Source: Alphaproteobacteria bacterium (GTDB taxonomy: Bacteria > Pseudomonadota > Alphaproteobacteria > Rhodobacterales > Rhodobacteraceae). From it: a DNA stretch of 35,084 nt. Shown in pieces: positions 23,935-31,900 of the stretch. The stretch is from positions 1 through 35,084 of the forward strand of contig JASBSZ010000035.1 of NCBI GenBank assembly GCA_030148665.1, read 5' to 3'. Positions within the stretch are counted from its first letter, which is position 1, and the number at the start of each line of letters is the position of its first letter. Below the pieces are notes generated by a model. It was not told where the DNA came from. It worked only from the letters and a program-made list of their open reading frames with translations, and did no database searches. A program made the position numbers and the translations under genes.

Positions 23935-24275
23935 GCGGGCGGGCGGTGCGCCTGAGCCGCAAGCTGGTGCTTGAGCAGGCCGCACGCCAGGGCGATGGCG
24001 CGGGCGGCTATAGCGAAAGCTGGGCGCCCGTGGGCACGCTGTGGGCCGATATGCGCCCCGGATATGGGCGCGCGCGTGACGGCGCCGGGGCGCGGCTGTC
24101 GCTGAACCGCTGGCGCGTGATCTGCCGTGCGGCGCCGGTCGGCGCCCCCTCGCGTCCGGTGGCGGGGCAGAGATTCGTCGAGGGCACGCGCATCTATCTG
24201 ATCGAGGCGGTCAGCGCCTGGGATGATGCGGGCATCTATCTGCAATGTTTCTGCCGCGAGGAGGTGGCGACATGA
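23931..24275 (+). CDS. GTA g7: head-tail stopper/closure protein
   Basis: Ring protein that seals the head and joins the tail (SPP1 gp16/HK97 gp10-like closure family). The 114-residue small beta-rich product has TLWADMRPGYGRAR and RFVEGTRIYLIEAVSAWDDAG, matching this family's strand layout. Starts at the ATGA overlap with g6 and ends in an ATGA overlap with g8, so g6-g7-g8 are coupled. Confidence 0.88.
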   Translation: MSGRAVRLSRKLVLEQAARQGDGAGGYSESWAPVGTLWADMRPGYGRARDGAGARLSLNRWRVICRAAPVGAPSRPVAGQRFVEGTRIYLIEAVSAWDDAGIYLQCFCREEVAT

Positions 24276-24682
24276 GCTATGGCATGGCGGCCGCCCTGCA
24301 ACAGGCGGTCTTTGCGCGCCTGTCGGCGGATGTGGCGTTGCAGGCGGTGGTGGGGGCTGATGTTTACGACACGCTGCCCACGGGAACGCTGCCGACGACC
24401 TATGTGCTGCTGGGCGAAGAGGATGTGCGCGCCCGTGGCGACGCAACCGCGCGCGGGGCCGAGCATGAATTCATGGTCAGCGTGTTTTCGGATGCGGCGG
24501 GTTTTGCCATCGCCAAGCAGGCGGCGGCGGCGGTTTCCGATGCGCTGGTGGATGCGCCGCTGGTGCTGGCGCGGGGGCAGCTGGTGTCGCTGGATTTCCT
24601 GCGCGCCCGCGCACGGCGCAGCAGCGCGCCGGGGGCACGGCGGATCGAGCTGTGGTTCAGGGCGCGGCTGGATGATGTTTGA
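24272..24682 (+). CDS. GTA g8: tail terminator (DUF3168)
   Basis: Caps the tail tube at the head-proximal end. The 136-residue product is a DUF3168-type protein with ALQQAVFARLSADVALQAVVG at the N-terminus, VLLGEEDVRARGDATARGAEHEF in the middle and RRIELWFRARLDD at the end. The start overlaps the g7 stop by four bases; nine open codons upstream belong to the g7 overlap. It is followed by a 240 base hairpin-rich gap, unusual in a GTA operon. Confidence 0.9.
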   Translation: MSYGMAAALQQAVFARLSADVALQAVVGADVYDTLPTGTLPTTYVLLGEEDVRARGDATARGAEHEFMVSVFSDAAGFAIAKQAAAAVSDALVDAPLVLARGQLVSLDFLRARARRSSAPGARRIELWFRARLDDV

Positions 24683-24922
24683 GGCGGGGTGTGGATTGTG
24701 CAGAGCAATGGCAGGTTCGCGCCCGACCCCGAGGGTGGGCGCGGTTCAGGCATCGGGACATCGGGCCAGGACGACCGTGTGGCAAGCTGTTGAAACACGG
24801 TTGAAATTCGCGCCCGCCCTGGGTGGCGGGGTCGGGCGCGAACCGGATTGCAGGCAATCCGGGGGCGACACTCGGAGCGCGCCAATCGTCAGAAATGTTC
24901 ATAAAGACAGAAGGATAGACAG
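24683..24922. repeat. 240 bp g8-g9 gap with three hairpins
   Basis: Non-coding. (a) A segment at 24708-24735 recurs inverted at 28865-28892 with one mismatch; it starts a hairpin GCGCCC-g-ACCC...GGGT-GGGCGC. (b) A perfect 10 bp stem TTCGCGCCCG / CGGGCGCGAA at 24807-24816 and 24833-24842. (c) CCGGATTG-CAGG-CAATCCGG at 24843-24862. No T-runs. These share the GCGCCCGA core with other gaps in this window. Confidence 0.65.
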
Positions 24923-25336
24923 ATGGTAGCCCAGAAAGGCAGGGATCTGCTGATCAAGATCGACATGACCGGCGCCGGCCTGTTCGAGACAGTGGCGGGG
25001 CTGCGGGCCTCGCGCATCAGTTTTAACGCCGAAACGGTGGATGTGACCTCGCTCGACAGCACGGGCGGCTGGCGTGAACTGCTGGGGGAGGCGGGGATGC
25101 GTTCGGCCTCGGTCACGGGGTCGGGGGTGTTTCGCGATGCCACCACGGATGCCCGTGCAAGGACGATCTTTTTCAACGGCGAGATGCCGGATTTTCAGGT
25201 GATCATCCCGGCATTCGGCATCATCCAGGGGCCGTTCCAGATCACCGCGCTGGAATATTCGGGGCGGTTTGACGGCGAGGCCTCGTTCGACATGACGCTG
25301 GCCTCGGCGGGCGTGCTGACATTCACGGCGATCTGA
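24923..25336 (+). CDS. GTA g9: major tail (tube) protein
   Basis: Forms the hexameric rings of the tail tube. The 137-residue beta-rich protein starts MVAQKGRDLLIKID after an AGAAGGA site. It shows the tail-tube pattern TVDVTSLDSTGGWRELLGEAGMRSASVTGSGVF and ends ALEYSGRFDGEASFDMTLASAG, typical of phage major tail proteins. Being placed just behind the hairpin gap may allow its own expression level. g10 starts at the last base of its stop codon. Confidence 0.94.
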   Translation: MVAQKGRDLLIKIDMTGAGLFETVAGLRASRISFNAETVDVTSLDSTGGWRELLGEAGMRSASVTGSGVFRDATTDARARTIFFNGEMPDFQVIIPAFGIIQGPFQITALEYSGRFDGEASFDMTLASAGVLTFTAI

Positions 25337-25692
25337 TGGTGAACCCGTGGCGAGGAGAGGTGTGCCTGGTGCTGGATGGCAGGGCGCATGTGATGCGCCT
25401 GACGCTGGGGGCGCTGGCCGAGCTGGAGGAACGCCTTGGCGCCGACAGCCTGGTGGCGCTGGTCGAACGCTTCGAGGAGGGGCGGTTTTCGGCACGCGAT
25501 CTGCTGGCGCTGCTGGCCGCGGGGTTGCGTGGCGGTGGCTGGCAGGGCGACGAGGATGCGCTTGCCCGCGCCGATATCGCGGGCGGGCCTGGTGCTGCGG
25601 CCCGCGCTGGGGCGCAACTGCTGGCGCGCGCTTTCGGGGCCGAGCGGGAGAGCAGAAATGGCGGTGACAATGGCGGGCACGGGGGCGTTTGA
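25336..25692 (+). CDS. GTA g10: tail assembly chaperone family protein
   Basis: The 118-residue product matches the GTA-specific family (PF11836-type, GTA TIM/tail chaperone) between tube and tape measure. It opens with MVNPWRGEVCLVLDGRAHVMRLTLGALAELEERLG, followed by helices and a Gly-rich end. By analogy with phage G/GT chaperones it should help the tape measure during tail assembly. It starts in a TGATG overlap with g9. g10.1 overlaps its end by 35 bases in another frame, an arrangement in which phages often use a frameshift; I see no clear slippery site. Confidence 0.88.
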   Translation: MVNPWRGEVCLVLDGRAHVMRLTLGALAELEERLGADSLVALVERFEEGRFSARDLLALLAAGLRGGGWQGDEDALARADIAGGPGAAARAGAQLLARAFGAERESRNGGDNGGHGGV

Positions 25693-25888
25693 CTGGCCCG
25701 CCCTGATGCGGGCGGGGATGCAGGGGCTTGGCCTGCCGCCGGCGCAGTTCTGGGATCTGACACCGCGTGAGCTGTTGCTGTTGCTGGGGCTCGAGCAGCG
25801 GGCGGCAGGCGGTTTCGGGCGCACGCGCCTGGACGAGCTGGCGCGCATGTTTCCCGATGGTGCAACAGGCAAGGAAATGGATGGATGA
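25658..25888 (+). CDS. GTA g10.1: second tail assembly chaperone
   Basis: Seventy-six-residue protein starting MAVTMAGTGAFDWPALM, with GGGAG about eight bases upstream. The sequence GLGLPPAQFWDLTPRELLLLLG is the hallmark of the small phage tail assembly chaperone family (rcc01693-like). It lies between g10 and the tape measure as in RcGTA. The longer open frame from 25436 is a shadow of g10. It overlaps g10 by 35 bases and g11 by 4 (ATGA). Confidence 0.85.
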   Translation: MAVTMAGTGAFDWPALMRAGMQGLGLPPAQFWDLTPRELLLLLGLEQRAAGGFGRTRLDELARMFPDGATGKEMDG

Positions 25889-26538
25889 GCGATTTTCAGG
25901 GCAGGCTGGAAGATCTGGATGCGCAGATTGCCGGGCTGGACAGCGCCATTGGCGACACGCGCGAGGTTTCGGCGGCGTTTCGGGCCGAGCTGGGCGACAT
26001 GCGCGACACCATGCGCGGCGCGCAGGCGCAGGTCGAGGGGCTGTCGCGCAGCCTCGGGCGCGGGCTGAGGAGCGCCTTTGACGGGCTGGTTTTCGATGGC
26101 GCGCGCCTGTCGGACGCGCTGCGGATGGTGGGGCGCAGCATGGTGAACGCCGCCTATGGGCAGGCGATGCGGCCGGTGCAGAACGCGCTGGGAGGCGCCA
26201 TTGCCGGGATGATGGGCAAGATCCTGCCCTTTGCCGAGGGCGCGGCCTTTTCGCAGGGGCGCGTGCTGCCCTTTGCGCGCGGTGGCGTGGTCAGCGGGGC
26301 GACGCCTTTTGCCATGCAGGGCGGGCTGGGGGTGATGGGCGAGGCCGGCCCCGAGGCGATCATGCCGCTGTCGCGCGGCCCTGACGGCCGCCTTGGGGTG
26401 CGCGCGCAGGGCGGCGCGCGTCCGGTGCAGGTGGTGATCAATGTCTCGACGCCGGATGTCGAGGGCTTCCGGCGCTCGCGCAGCCAGATCGCGGCCGAGA
26501 TGGCGCGCGCGATCGAGCGCGGGGCGCGCAACAGATAG
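25885..26538 (+). CDS. GTA g11: tape measure protein (short)
   Basis: Determines tail length. At 217 residues it is far shorter than phage tape measures (often over 600), matching the short GTA tail. The N-terminal 60 residues are coiled coil (DLDAQIAGLDSAIGDTREVS). A Gly/Ala-rich membrane-active-like middle (NALGGAIAGMMGKILPFAEG) follows. Then comes GVVSGATPFAMQGGLGVMGEAGPEAIMPLSR, the signature end found in lambda-type tape measures. It starts at an ATGA overlap with g10.1. Intact. Confidence 0.93.
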   Translation: MSDFQGRLEDLDAQIAGLDSAIGDTREVSAAFRAELGDMRDTMRGAQAQVEGLSRSLGRGLRSAFDGLVFDGARLSDALRMVGRSMVNAAYGQAMRPVQNALGGAIAGMMGKILPFAEGAAFSQGRVLPFARGGVVSGATPFAMQGGLGVMGEAGPEAIMPLSRGPDGRLGVRAQGGARPVQVVINVSTPDVEGFRRSRSQIAAEMARAIERGARNR

Positions 26539-26547
26539 GAAACAGCC

Positions 26548-27180
26548 ATGAATTTTCACGAGGTGAGGTTTCCCGCCAGCCTGAGCTTTGGCTCGGCCGG
26601 GGGCCCCGAGCGGCGGACCGAGATCGTCACGCTGGCCAACGGGCATGAGGAACGCAACAGCCCCTGGGCGGGCTCGCGCCGGCGCTATGATGCGGGGGTG
26701 GGGATGCGCTCGCTGGACGATATCGAAACCCTGGTCGCGTTTTTCGAGGCGCGCCAGGGGCAATTATACGGCTTTCGCTGGAAGGACTGGACCGATTTCA
26801 AGTCATGCGCACCCTCGGGCCGCCCGGCATTCGACGATCAGGTGATCGGCAGGGGCGATGGTGCGCGCGCCACTTTCCAGCTGTGCAAGACATATGGCTC
26901 GGGTACGCATGAATATTGCCGCGAGATCACCAAGCCGGTCGAGGGTACGGTGCTGCTGGGCGTTGCCGGCGATGCTCTGGTCGAGGGGGTGCATTTCGAG
27001 GTCGATTACGTGACCGGGCAGGTCACGCTGAACGACGCGCCGGCCGAGGGGGCGGTGGTCACGGCGGGGTTCGAATTCGACGTGCCGGTGCGGTTCGACA
27101 CCGCGCGGCTGGAGCTGTCGATGCGCAGCTTTTCGGCCGGCGAAATCCCCCATGTTCCGGTGGTGGAGGTGCGGATCTGA
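26548..27180 (+). CDS. GTA g12: distal tail protein (DUF2460)
   Basis: Tail-tip ring that joins tube and baseplate; RcGTA g12 is the distal tail protein. The 210-residue DUF2460 product starts MNFHEVRFPASLSFGSAGGP with AGGAAA seven bases upstream. It has WAGSRRRYDAG, the FFEARQGQLYGFRWKDWTDFKS block that defines the family, and VDYVTGQVTLNDAPAEGAVV. Its stop overlaps the g13 ATG by one base (TGATG). Confidence 0.94.
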   Translation: MNFHEVRFPASLSFGSAGGPERRTEIVTLANGHEERNSPWAGSRRRYDAGVGMRSLDDIETLVAFFEARQGQLYGFRWKDWTDFKSCAPSGRPAFDDQVIGRGDGARATFQLCKTYGSGTHEYCREITKPVEGTVLLGVAGDALVEGVHFEVDYVTGQVTLNDAPAEGAVVTAGFEFDVPVRFDTARLELSMRSFSAGEIPHVPVVEVRI

Positions 27181-28067
27181 TGCGCAAGATCGGGGATGCG
27201 ATGAAGGCCCATCTGGCAAGCGGGGCGACGACATTGGCGCGCTGCTGGAAGCTGACGCGCGCGGATGGGCAGGTGATGGGTTTTACCGACCACGACCGCG
27301 ACCTCAGCTTTGACGGGGTGGTCTATCGGGCCGGCTCGGGGCTGGATGCCGGGGCGCTGCAACAGGGCAACGGGCTGGCGGTCGATAACGGGCAGGCCAT
27401 TGGCGCGCTGTCGGATGCGGCCGTCACGGCCGAGGATATTCGCGCAGGCCGCTATGACCGGGCCGAGATCGAGCTGTGGCTGGTCAACTGGCGCGACGTG
27501 GCTGAGCGGGCGCTGTGGTTTCGCGGTCTGATCGGCGAGATCCGCCAGCGCGACGGGGTTTTCGAGGCCGAAATTCGCGGCCTGGCCGAGTTGCTGAACC
27601 AGCCGCAGGGGCGCGCCTTTCACCGCAAATGCGCGGCAGTGCTGGGGGATGCGTCCTGCAAGGTGGATCTGTCGGCGCCGGGATACAGCGCCGAGGTGGC
27701 GGTGGGCAGCGTCGATGGCGGGGTGTTTCTGTTTGACGGGCTGTCGGGCTTTGATGCCGGCTGGTTTGCGGGCGGGGTGGTTGAGGTGCTGGACGGCGCG
27801 GCGGCCGGGTTGCGCGGGGTGATCCGGCTTGACGGGTTTCGCGGGGGGCAGCGCCGGGTCGAGCTGTGGGAGGCGCTGGCGGTTGCGCCCGCGCCGGGTG
27901 ACCGGCTTCGGCTGCTGGCGGGCTGTGACAAGCGGGGCGAGACATGCCGGTTGAAATTCCACAATTTCCCTAATTTCCGCGGCTTTCCCCATATTCCGGG
28001 CGATGACTGGCAATTGACCGTGCCCGCGCGCGCCGGGGTGAACAATGGCGGGAGCCTGTTTCGATGA
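27180..28067 (+). CDS. GTA g13: baseplate hub protein (DUF2163)
   Basis: Central hub under the tail tube. The 295-residue product has an N-terminal DUF2163 region (CWKLTRADGQVMGFTDHDRDL through about 160) and a C-terminal phage BR0599-like part (FHNFPNFRGFPHIPGDDW). Four cysteines at 151, 160, 249 and 256 (KCAAVLGDASC and CDKRGETC) form two pairs. From memory, the RcGTA hub structure was reported to hold an Fe-S cluster, and these would be the ligands. The start is fixed by the overlap with g12; the open frame from 26916 is a shadow. ATGA overlap with g14. Confidence 0.94.
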   Translation: MRKIGDAMKAHLASGATTLARCWKLTRADGQVMGFTDHDRDLSFDGVVYRAGSGLDAGALQQGNGLAVDNGQAIGALSDAAVTAEDIRAGRYDRAEIELWLVNWRDVAERALWFRGLIGEIRQRDGVFEAEIRGLAELLNQPQGRAFHRKCAAVLGDASCKVDLSAPGYSAEVAVGSVDGGVFLFDGLSGFDAGWFAGGVVEVLDGAAAGLRGVIRLDGFRGGQRRVELWEALAVAPAPGDRLRLLAGCDKRGETCRLKFHNFPNFRGFPHIPGDDWQLTVPARAGVNNGGSLFR

Positions 28068-28492
28068 GCGCGGTGGTTGACGAGGCGAGGCGCTGGCTGG
28101 GCACGCCCTATCTGCATCAGGCCAGCAGGCGCGGGGTGGGGGCCGATTGCCTGGGGCTGATCTGCGGCGTGTGGCAGGCGGTGGTCGGCGCGCTGCCGCA
28201 GGAAGTGCCCGCCTATACGCGCGACTGGGGCGAGCCCGAGGGCCTTGAGGTGCTTTGGCAGGCGGCGCGGCGGCATCTGGTGGAAAAGCCGCTGGGAGAG
28301 GCGGCGGCGGGCGATGTGATTCTGTTCAGAATGCGCGAGCGCGCGATTGCCAAGCATCTGGGGATACAGTCGGCGGTGGGCCGGCAACCCCGTTTCATCC
28401 ACGCATATGAACGCCACGGGGTGGTCGAAAGCCCGCTGAGCGCGCCCTGGGCACGCCGGGTGGTGGGGCGGTTTCGCTTTCCGCCGGGGTGA
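28064..28492 (+). CDS. GTA g14: NlpC/P60-type cell-wall peptidase
   Basis: Tail-tip peptidase thought to open the recipient's peptidoglycan for DNA entry. The 142-residue NlpC/P60 fold has the catalytic Cys29 in GADCLGL, a His at 98 in AKHLGIQ and a second His at 113 in FIHAYERHGV. Which His is catalytic is inferred; His98 fits the C-H spacing. GDVILFRM precedes it as in the family. It starts inside the end of g13. It is followed by a 502 base non-coding gap before g15, where other GTA clusters I know of are compact. Confidence 0.93.
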   Translation: MSAVVDEARRWLGTPYLHQASRRGVGADCLGLICGVWQAVVGALPQEVPAYTRDWGEPEGLEVLWQAARRHLVEKPLGEAAAGDVILFRMRERAIAKHLGIQSAVGRQPRFIHAYERHGVVESPLSAPWARRVVGRFRFPPG

Positions 28493-28546
28493 GGGGGCAA
28501 GCAGGGCGCTCGCTTGAAGGGACGAATCTGGATGGAAACGAGGCAT

Positions 28547-28620
28547 GCGGCCGCCCGGGTGGGCGCAGGATGCGCCCGCCGAGGGGGCGGGCGGGCGCAT
28601 GCCGGGCCGCAACGCCCCGG
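28547..28620. repeat. GC-rich palindromic element, second copy
   Basis: Shares GCGGCCGCCCGGGTGGGCG (28547-28565) and GGGCGGGCGCATGCC (28589-28603) exactly with 19850-19878, but carries about 25 extra bases between the two blocks. It ends CGCAACGCCCCGGCGG versus GCGAGCGCCCCGGGCG in the first copy. The extra block is itself hairpin-forming (GATGCGCCCGCC...GGCGGGCGCAT). Confidence 0.6.
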
Positions 28621-28761
28621 CGGTTGGCGATTGGGGCCGCTGCAGCCCTAGACAGCGACAAGAGAGTTTTCAGGTGGCTGCCTTGGGGGTGGACTCTGGT
28701 CACGCGAAACCGAAGTTTGCTACATCGGTTTTCTATCCCCCGGGCCGCTTGCGGCCCGGTA

Positions 28762-28882
28762 CGCGCCCGAGCCCGCCCCCCAGGCGGGCGCTAATTTGTG
28801 GCATCGTGTCAACAGATTGCGATGTCTCACTCGCGACAAGTCTTGCACGGATCTCAGCGCGCCCCCCTCGGGCTCGGGCGCG
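28762..28882. repeat. 121 bp block bounded by 14 bp inverted repeats
   Basis: CGCGCCCGAGCCCG at 28762-28775 and its perfect complement CGGGCTCGGGCGCG at 28869-28882. A second hairpin arm GGCGGGCGC (28783-28791) pairs with GCGCCCGA/GCCCGCC inside the left arm. No flanking target duplication is visible, so an insertion origin is unproven. Confidence 0.5.
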
Positions 28883-28994
28883 AACCTGCCATTTACACAG
28901 CGGATTGAATGAAGCGCATTTTGTGTCCGCCATACCGGCACAGGGCAACGCGCCAGAGGTCGCGGATCGCGGCGCTATTTTCACGGAGGAATGA

Positions 28995-31900
28995 ATGGCC
29001 ACATTGGTTCTGTCGGCGGTGGGGGCCTCGGTGGGCTCGGCCATCGGGGGCTCGGTGCTGGGGCTGGGCTCGGCGGTGGTCGGGCGTGCCGTCGGGGCGA
29101 CTCTGGGCCGGGTGATCGACCAGCGCCTGCTGGGCAGCGGGGCCGATGCGGTGCCCACGGGCCGGGTCGAGCGCATCCATCTGAACACGGCCAGCGAGGG
29201 GGGCGCGGTCGGCACCAGCTATGGGCGTATCCGTCTGGGCGGGCAGGTCATCTGGGCCTCGCGATTCAATGAGCGCGTGGTGACGGCGGGGGGCTCGGGC
29301 AAGGGCACGGCGCGCACGGCAAGCAGCCATTATGCCTATTCCGTCAGCCTGGCGATCGCGCTGGGCGAGGGGGTGGTCGATCGCGTCGGGCGGATCTGGG
29401 CCGACGGCGTCGAGATTGCCCGCGACAGCCTGAACTGGCGCCTTTACCCCGGCAATGAAGCGCAGCTGCCCGACCCCAAGATCGAGGCGGTCGAGGGCGC
29501 AGGCCAGGCGCCGGCCTATCGCGGCACCGCCTATGTGGTGATCGAGGATCTGGATCTGGGGCCGTTCGGCAACCGGGTGCCGCAGTTCAGTTTCGAGGTG
29601 CTGCGCCGCGCGCGCCCCGGCGGCGCGACGACGGACCCGGCCGAGTTGATCCGCGGCGTCGCGCTGATCCCCGGCACGGGCGAATATGCGCTGGCCACGA
29701 CGCCGGTGCATTTCAATGACGGCCCCGGCGCGAACCGCGCGGTCAACCTGCATGTGCCCGGCGGGCAAACGGATTTTTCGGCATCATTGAGCGATCTGCG
29801 GCAAGAGGCGCCGAAGGTGGGCTCGGTCTCGGTGGTGGTGTCGTGGTTCGGCGACGATCTGCGCTGCGGCAACTGCCGGGTGCTGCCCAGGGTCGAGCAG
29901 AATGCGCAGGACGCCGCCAACATGGCCTGGGAGGTTTCGGGCTCGGCGCGCGCGCAGGCCGAGGTCGTCAGCCGCGATGCGGATGGGCGGCCCGTCTTTG
30001 GCGGCACGCCTGCGGATGCCTCGGTGATCGAGGCGATCCGGGCCATTCGCGCCGGCGGGCAGGAGGTGATGTTCTATCCGTTCATCCTGATGGACATACA
30101 AAAGGGCAACGGGCTGACCGACCCGTGGAGCGGGGCGGCGGATCAGCCGGCGATACCGTGGCGCGGGCGGATCACGCTTTCGGTGGCGCCGGGCCGCGAT
30201 GGCTCTCCCGATGGGACCGCGGCGGCCGATGCCGAGGTGGCGGCGTTTTTCGGCCAGGCGGCGCCGGGCGATTTCGTCCCGGGCGGAACGGGCGTTGCCT
30301 ATACCGGGCCGGCCGAGTGGTCGTATCGGCGGATGATCCTGCATTATGCGCATCTGTGCGCTCTGGCAGGGGGGGTGGATTCGTTTTGCATCGGGTCCGA
30401 ATTGCGGGGGCTTACGCGGATTCGCGGGGCCGGTGGGTTTGCGGTGGTGGCCGCGCTCAGGGCGCTGGCGGCGGATGTGCGCGCCATCCTGGGGCCCGAT
30501 GTCAGGATCGGTTATGCGGCGGACTGGTCGGAATATTTCGGCTATCGGCCCGAGGATGGGTCGGGTGACGTGTATTTCAACCTCGATCCGCTCTGGGCCG
30601 ACCAGAACATCGATTTCATCGGTATCGACAATTACATGCCGCTGGCCGACTGGCGCGATGGCGAGGACCACCTGGATGCGGAGGTGGCGGATTCGATCTA
30701 TGACCTCGACTATCTCAAGAGCAATGTCGCGGGTGGCGAGGGGTTTGACTGGTATTATGCCAGCGATCAGGCGCGCGAATTCCAGATCCGCACCCCGATC
30801 CGCGACAGCGCATATGGCGAGGACTGGGTCTTTCGCGTCAAGGATCTCCGCAGCTGGTGGGCGCAGGAGCATCACGAGCGCATCGGCGGCCTGCGCCAGG
30901 CCAGCCCCACGCCCTGGGTGCCGGAAAGCAAGCCGATCTGGTTTACCGAGCTGGGATGTGCCGCGATCGACAAGGGGGCGAACCAGCCCAACGCGTTCTG
31001 GGACGCGAAATCGTCGGAATCGCAGCTGCCGTATTTTTCGGATGGCTCGCGCGACGATCACATGCAGGCGCAATATCTGCGCGCGATGTATGGCTATTGG
31101 AATGACGCGGCGAACAACCCGGTGTCGGCGGTCTATGGTGCGCCGATGGTCGATATGGATCACGGCCATGTCTGGTGTTGGGATGCACGGCCCTGGCCGG
31201 CCTTTCCGGGGCGGGCGGATGTCTGGTCGGATGGTGAAAACTATGCGCGCGGGCATTGGCTGAACGGGCGTCTGGGCGCGCAGGCGCTGGCCGATGTGGT
31301 GGCCGAGATCTGCATGCAGGCGGGGGTGCGTGCGCTTGATGTCAGCGGCCTGCACGGGGTGGTGCGGGGCTATCGGCGGGCGGGCCTCGACAGCGCGCGG
31401 GCGGCGTTGCAGCCGCTGATGCTGGCCTACGGGCTGGACGCGGTCGAGGATGGTGGGGTGATGCGTTTCGCCAACCGCTCGGGCCGCGCGCAGCATGTGC
31501 TGGAGGCGGCGCGGCTGGTCTGGCAGGGGGGTGAGCCGCGTGTCGAGCAGCAGCGCGCCCCCGAGGCCGAGATGGCCGGCAAGGTGCAGTTGAACTATCT
31601 GCGGGCCGACGGCGCCTATGAGGCCGGGGCGGCCGAGGCGATACTGCCCGATGAACAGGCCCGGGGGGTTGCGCTGAGCGAGATGCCCCTGGTGCTGAGC
31701 CGGGCCGAGGCGCAGGCGGTGGTCGAACGCTGGCTGGCCGAGGCGCGCACCGGGCGCGAGACGCTGCAACTGGCGCTGCCGCCCTCGCTGGGCTGGCTGG
31801 GGGCGGGCGATGTGGTGGCGCTGCCTGCCGAGATGGGCGGCGGGCTGGCGCGCATCGACCGGATCGAGGATCGCGGTGCGCGGCATGCGGTGTTGCAGCG

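Larger units (their letters stand above)
28493..28994. other. 502 bp repeat-rich non-coding gap between g14 and g15
   Basis: No supportable gene on either strand. From left to right: the GCGGCCGCCCGGGTGGGCG element (28547-28620) also found after g2; a less GC-rich stretch (28640-28740); a GGGCCGCTTGCGGCCC hairpin at about 28742-28757; a 121 base block bounded by 14 bp inverted repeats (28762-28882); the inverted copy of the g8-g9 repeat (28865-28892); and an AT-richer stretch leading to the g15 ribosome site GGAGGA at 28985-28990. A local promoter for g15 is possible but I cannot mark one confidently. Confidence 0.65.

Noticed and set aside
22015..23985. 656-codon - strand frame opposite the capsid gene and g6
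   Set aside because: Shadow frame; both genes on the + strand carry clear family motifs.
25600..25700. Programmed frameshift joining g10 and g10.1
   Set aside because: The overlap is suggestive, but I see no slippery heptamer, and g10.1 has its own ribosome site and ATG.
28991..29272. Alternative start at 28991 giving a 93-codon protein
   Set aside because: Different frame from g15; the ATG at 28995 opens a 1304-residue protein with known domains.
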